62,903 bases of DNA from an uncultured Rhodospirillaceae bacterium. Its GTDB lineage: Bacteria; Pseudomonadota; Alphaproteobacteria; Reyranellales; Reyranellaceae. Of this stretch, positions 60,176 through 62,903 are shown piece by piece. Numbering within the stretch: position 1 is the stretch's first letter; the number at the start of each line of letters is the position of its first letter. The stretch lies in contig CAMFGZ010000027.1 in NCBI GenBank assembly GCA_945952105.1, positions 1 to 62,903 on the forward strand, read 5' to 3'. Position numbers and translations under genes: made by a program. Under the pieces are notes generated by a model, which ran no database searches, was not told where the DNA came from, and was given only the letters and a program-made list of their open reading frames with translations.

Positions 60176-60916
60176 TCAGGGACCGGTGAGCGCACCCAGG
60201 ATCGAGCGGGTCAGCAGCTTGCCGATGCACTTCTGGCCAAAATCGTTGAGATGCAGCCCGTCGAGCTGCACGAACTGGGCGTAGGGCATGCCGTCGTCGT
60301 ACCAGCCGCGCATGATGTCGTAGCGGCGGAACAGGCCGGCGGAGAACTCCTTGGCCGCGCCCGCCATGATCTTCTCGTAGGCTTCCTTGTCCGGCGCGGC
60401 GACGACGGCCGGCACGTATTGAAGGTTCATCAGCACGAAGTCCGCGCCCAGCGAGGTGCCGAGCTTCAGGCCGGCGCGCAGCGTCTTGTCGAACTTGTCG
60501 AGCGGCATGTGGCGGATGGCGGCATTTGTGCCGGTCTGCCAGATCACCAGGGAGGCGGGATTTCCCTCCATCTCGGCGCGCATGCGGGCGGCCATCTCCT
60601 CGACGTCCTGGCCGCCGATGCCGCGGTTGATGACGTCGATGTCGATGCCGGGCAGGGCTTTCTCCAGGCCGATGCGAAGCTGCGTCGGATAGGCGAAGGC
60701 CGGATTGGAAACGCCATAGCCGGCGGTCGTCGAGGAGCCCAGCGCAATGATGCGCAGCACTTTCTTCTCGGCGATCGACTTGCGCGAGATCGGCAGGGTG
60801 GTGCCGAGCTCGAGCATGGCGGGCTTGGCGCGGCAGAGCGTCATGGACTGCGCAAACGCAGGCCCCCCCGCGGCAAGCACGAGGGACGCGACGAGAAGGG
60901 CGAGCGCGCGCCTCAT
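60176..60916 (-). CDS. Secreted SGNH/GDSL hydrolase
   Basis: This 246-residue protein has a signal peptide (MRRALALLVASLVLAAG, cleavage near AFAQ) and the four SGNH blocks: nucleophile in IALGSSTTAGYG, Gly in NRGIGGQDVEEM, Asn in WQTGTNAAIR and the Asp-His pair in LDGLHLNDFG. It acts in the periplasm as an esterase or acyl transfer partner. Its start overlaps the stop of the OpgC-type gene (ATGA), so both are made together. Confidence 0.92.
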   Translation of the reverse strand: MRRALALLVASLVLAAGGPAFAQSMTLCRAKPAMLELGTTLPISRKSIAEKKVLRIIALGSSTTAGYGVSNPAFAYPTQLRIGLEKALPGIDIDVINRGIGGQDVEEMAARMRAEMEGNPASLVIWQTGTNAAIRHMPLDKFDKTLRAGLKLGTSLGADFVLMNLQYVPAVVAAPDKEAYEKIMAGAAKEFSAGLFRRYDIMRGWYDDGMPYAQFVQLDGLHLNDFGQKCIGKLLTRSILGALTGP

Positions 60917-62058
60917 CGCGAAGCTCCAGTCGTGGCTGGCAGACGCGCCGGCGTGCGTTTACCTCCGCGCTTGAACCAGGCGGCAATGTAGGCGGCCACG
61001 CACATGATCGCGATGCCCAGCACGCTCACGAGAATCTGCGACAAGATCGAATCTTCATAGTAGCCAACGATTACCTGCCCGCTCAGCGCCAGGAAGGTGC
61101 CGATGCAGAATATAAGCAAGGAAGCCTCACCGCATCTGCGAAGTGGCTGCCAAATGGGCCATTTCAGGGCTGGCGCGTCAATGGGCACGGCCATCCGGAC
61201 CAGCCATGCGATGGCCAGGAAATGCAGGAATCTCAGGATGTCGATGTTGGTCTTGTCGATCGGGTAGATGATCCGCGCCACCCAGGTCGGGATCAGCCGT
61301 TCCAGCGGGTTGTACTGCCAGGACAGGGCGATCAGGGCCGCAAACAGCACGAAGGCGATGGCCAGGACGGTCAGGGGCGTCCGGAACCGGTCGAGCCGGG
61401 ACAGTCCGGGACCGAACACGGCGCAGGCGGCCCCGACATGGAACACCACCTGCCAGGCCATCGGATTGAAATACCAGACTTTTTCGTCCGGGTAGGCGGG
61501 CAGGTTCCAGTTGTAGCGGCAGGTCGCGGCATAGAGGGCGACCGAGGCCGCAATCACCACCCACGGCCAGCGGACCAGCACCGGCAGGACCCAGGGGAAG
61601 GCCGCGAGCAGCACGATGTAGAGAGGCAGCACGTCGAGGTTCACCGGCCGGAACTTGAGCAGCGCCGCCTCGAGGATGGCGCGATAGGGGTTCTGCCCCA
61701 GGCCGAGCAGTTCCATTTCCTCGATCAGCGCCGGCGCATCGCGCGCGATCGAGACCCAGGCGATCTGGGCCGTGAACGCCACGAACAGGAGGATGTGCGC
61801 GACGTAGAGCTGCCAGACCCGGCGGTAGACGCGGGCCGCGGTGCGCGGCCAGCCTTCCTGGTCGAGCATCCGTCCATAGGCGATGACGGCGGTGTAGCCG
61901 GAGATGAAGACGAAGATCTCGGTGGCGTCGCTGAAGCCGTAGTTACGCACGGTCAGCCAGCTCACGATGTTGGTCGGGATGTGGTCGAGAAAGATGAACC
62001 ACAGGGCTAGTCCCCGGAACAGGTCGAGACGTATGTCGCGAACGGAGACGGTGGCCAT
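60913..62058 (-). CDS. OpgC-type membrane acyltransferase
   Basis: This 381-residue polytopic inner-membrane protein has about ten helices. It begins RDIRLDLFRGLALWFIFLDHIP, with the R-x10-H arrangement of acyltransferase-3/OpgC proteins, followed by TEIFVFISGYTAVIAYG. OpgC succinylates osmoregulated periplasmic glucans. The downstream SGNH gene is translationally coupled, a split version of the fused acyltransferase-SGNH proteins that O-acylate sugars. The glucan synthesis genes opgG and opgH are not in the window. Confidence 0.9.
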   Translation of the reverse strand: MATVSVRDIRLDLFRGLALWFIFLDHIPTNIVSWLTVRNYGFSDATEIFVFISGYTAVIAYGRMLDQEGWPRTAARVYRRVWQLYVAHILLFVAFTAQIAWVSIARDAPALIEEMELLGLGQNPYRAILEAALLKFRPVNLDVLPLYIVLLAAFPWVLPVLVRWPWVVIAASVALYAATCRYNWNLPAYPDEKVWYFNPMAWQVVFHVGAACAVFGPGLSRLDRFRTPLTVLAIAFVLFAALIALSWQYNPLERLIPTWVARIIYPIDKTNIDILRFLHFLAIAWLVRMAVPIDAPALKWPIWQPLRRCGEASLLIFCIGTFLALSGQVIVGYYEDSILSQILVSVLGIAIMCVAAYIAAWFKRGGKRTPARLPATTGASR

Positions 62059-62115
62059 GACCTATTGGTACCGCAGCCGAATCGTCTGCGCTACGCTTCG
62101 CGGCGGAGGAAAGAC

Positions 62116-62838
62116 ATGACCAAGACGCCGTTGCTGCTCGTGCCAGGCGTACTCTGCTCGCCGCGCCTCTTTGCCGCGCAGGTCGCGGCCCTCCAGGGGC
62201 AGGCCGACATCGTCGTGCCGGACTGGCGCAAGGCGCCGCTGTCGATCTGGGACAGCTGGGAGAGCGCCGCCCGCTGGGTCGTCGACCAGATGCCGGCGGA
62301 GAAGTTCGCCCTCGCGGGTCTGTCGCTGGGCGGCATGCTCGCGGTCGAGATCATGCAGTTCGCCGCCGATCGCGTAACCCGGCTTGCCCTGCTCGACACC
62401 GGCATGCGCAGCCAGAACGAGGCCGAACGCGCCGTCCGCCGTGCCCGTATCCGCCTGGCCGACGAAGGCCATTTCGAACTGGTCCTCGGCATGCAGATGA
62501 CACGCTTCATCCCCGCCTATCGCCTGCCCGACAAGGCGCTGGTCGACGAGGTGATGACGATGTGCGGCGAGATCGGCGTCGAGATCTACAAGCGACAGGA
62601 GGAGCTGGCGGCAATCCGCACCGACCGCCGGCCGGACCTGCCACGCATCAAGTGCCCGACCACCGTCGTGTGCGGCCGCGACGACGCGGCGACGCCCCTC
62701 TTCCTGTCGGAGGAGATCGCCAAGGCCATTCCCGTCGCCAGCCTGGTTGTGATCGAGAAAAGCGGGCATCTCGTCACGATGGAGAAGCCCGAGGAGACGA
62801 ACCTGGTGCTGAAGACGTGGCTGGAGCGGCGGGCGTAG
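62116..62838 (+). CDS. Alpha/beta hydrolase
   Basis: This 240-residue hydrolase has LLLVPGVLCSPRLFAAQ (oxyanion loop), nucleophile in LAGLSLGGMLAVE, acid in VCGRDDAATP and base in EKSGHLVTMEKPEE. GGAGGAAA lies before the ATG at 62116. It has a small lid and probably acts as an esterase; specificity is unknown. It diverges from the OpgC-type gene across 57 bases. Confidence 0.9.
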   Translation: MTKTPLLLVPGVLCSPRLFAAQVAALQGQADIVVPDWRKAPLSIWDSWESAARWVVDQMPAEKFALAGLSLGGMLAVEIMQFAADRVTRLALLDTGMRSQNEAERAVRRARIRLADEGHFELVLGMQMTRFIPAYRLPDKALVDEVMTMCGEIGVEIYKRQEELAAIRTDRRPDLPRIKCPTTVVCGRDDAATPLFLSEEIAKAIPVASLVVIEKSGHLVTMEKPEETNLVLKTWLERRA

Positions 62839-62903
62839 CCGACTGCTCATGTCATCCTCGTCTTAAGAGGATCGTTTAAGTTCTGCTGGCTTCGCAAGAA
62901 GCG

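Noticed and set aside
1..62903. tRNA, rRNA, CRISPR array, insertion sequence or prophage
   Set aside because: No cloverleaf with a CCA-type end, no rRNA core, no regular repeat-spacer array and no transposase or phage protein motif was seen by eye.

Overview
The window is high-GC, gene-dense DNA from a heterotrophic alphaproteobacterium. The evidence is the G/C-rich third codon positions, Bug/TctC-type binding proteins, many LLM, CaiB and FAH-type catabolic enzymes, and a SAM-II riboswitch, a class typical of Alphaproteobacteria. A soil or plant-associated relative of Reyranella or the Hyphomicrobiales is plausible, but that placement is inference. I see no rRNA, tRNA, CRISPR array, transposase or prophage gene. 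No stretch over 300 bases lacks a gene. The longest gap (55369-55654) is a leader in front of an RNA-binding protein gene.

Layout. 1-3839 (minus): Bug-type binding protein, LLM flavin monooxygenase, LysR regulator and a truncated conserved protein. 3935-5548 (plus): gamma-glutamyltransferase-like enzyme. 5732-12402 (plus): complete Dpp/Opp-type peptide ABC importer followed directly by a class III nucleotide cyclase. 12472-22123 (minus): ten genes, nearly all with overlapping start and stop codons. They encode a nucleoside ABC importer, cytidine deaminase, purine nucleoside phosphorylase, thymidine phosphorylase, a PhyH-type Fe(II)/2OG dioxygenase, adenosine deaminase and a secreted P4-type acid phosphatase, and so take nucleotides from the periplasm to base plus sugar phosphate. 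A dihydropyrimidinase gene diverges from it at 22250. 23878-28370 (minus): amide-catabolic operon. 28436 (plus): class III CoA transferase. 29647-33104 (minus): sulfatase and MFS transporter. 33192-38351 (plus): six tightly packed genes including a hydantoin-racemase-like protein. 38444: orphan family 5 binding protein. 39965-41599 (minus): His-rich PadR regulator, DUF2218 protein and nitrobindin-like protein, with an AT-rich dyad upstream. 42045-44765 (minus): DgoK-DgoA-DgoD-like galactonate pathway. 45684-49527 (minus): argE, folE, apaG, cation efflux protein and thioesterase, with a divergent MarR. 50198-52226 (minus): promoter, SAM-II riboswitch, intrinsic terminator, metZ and tenA. 52255-55368 (minus): NIPSNAP, ThDP enzyme and Bug receptor. 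55655-59282 (plus): glycine-rich RRM protein, DUF1194 protein, class II aldolase-like protein, an unknown secreted protein and a CMD-family protein. 59384-62058 (minus): OpgC-type membrane acyltransferase, SGNH hydrolase and a cyclase-family enzyme. 62116-62838 (plus): alpha/beta hydrolase.

The most interesting items are the dioxygenase inside the nucleoside operon, the OpgC/SGNH pair, the PadR/DUF2218/nitrobindin unit with its operator-like dyad, the cyclase attached to a peptide-transport operon with a hairpin against its start codon, thiaminase-type TenA placed behind a SAM-II switch, and a two-hairpin intergenic repeat seen in two copies. All functions are read from sequence motifs and context; nothing was checked by database search.
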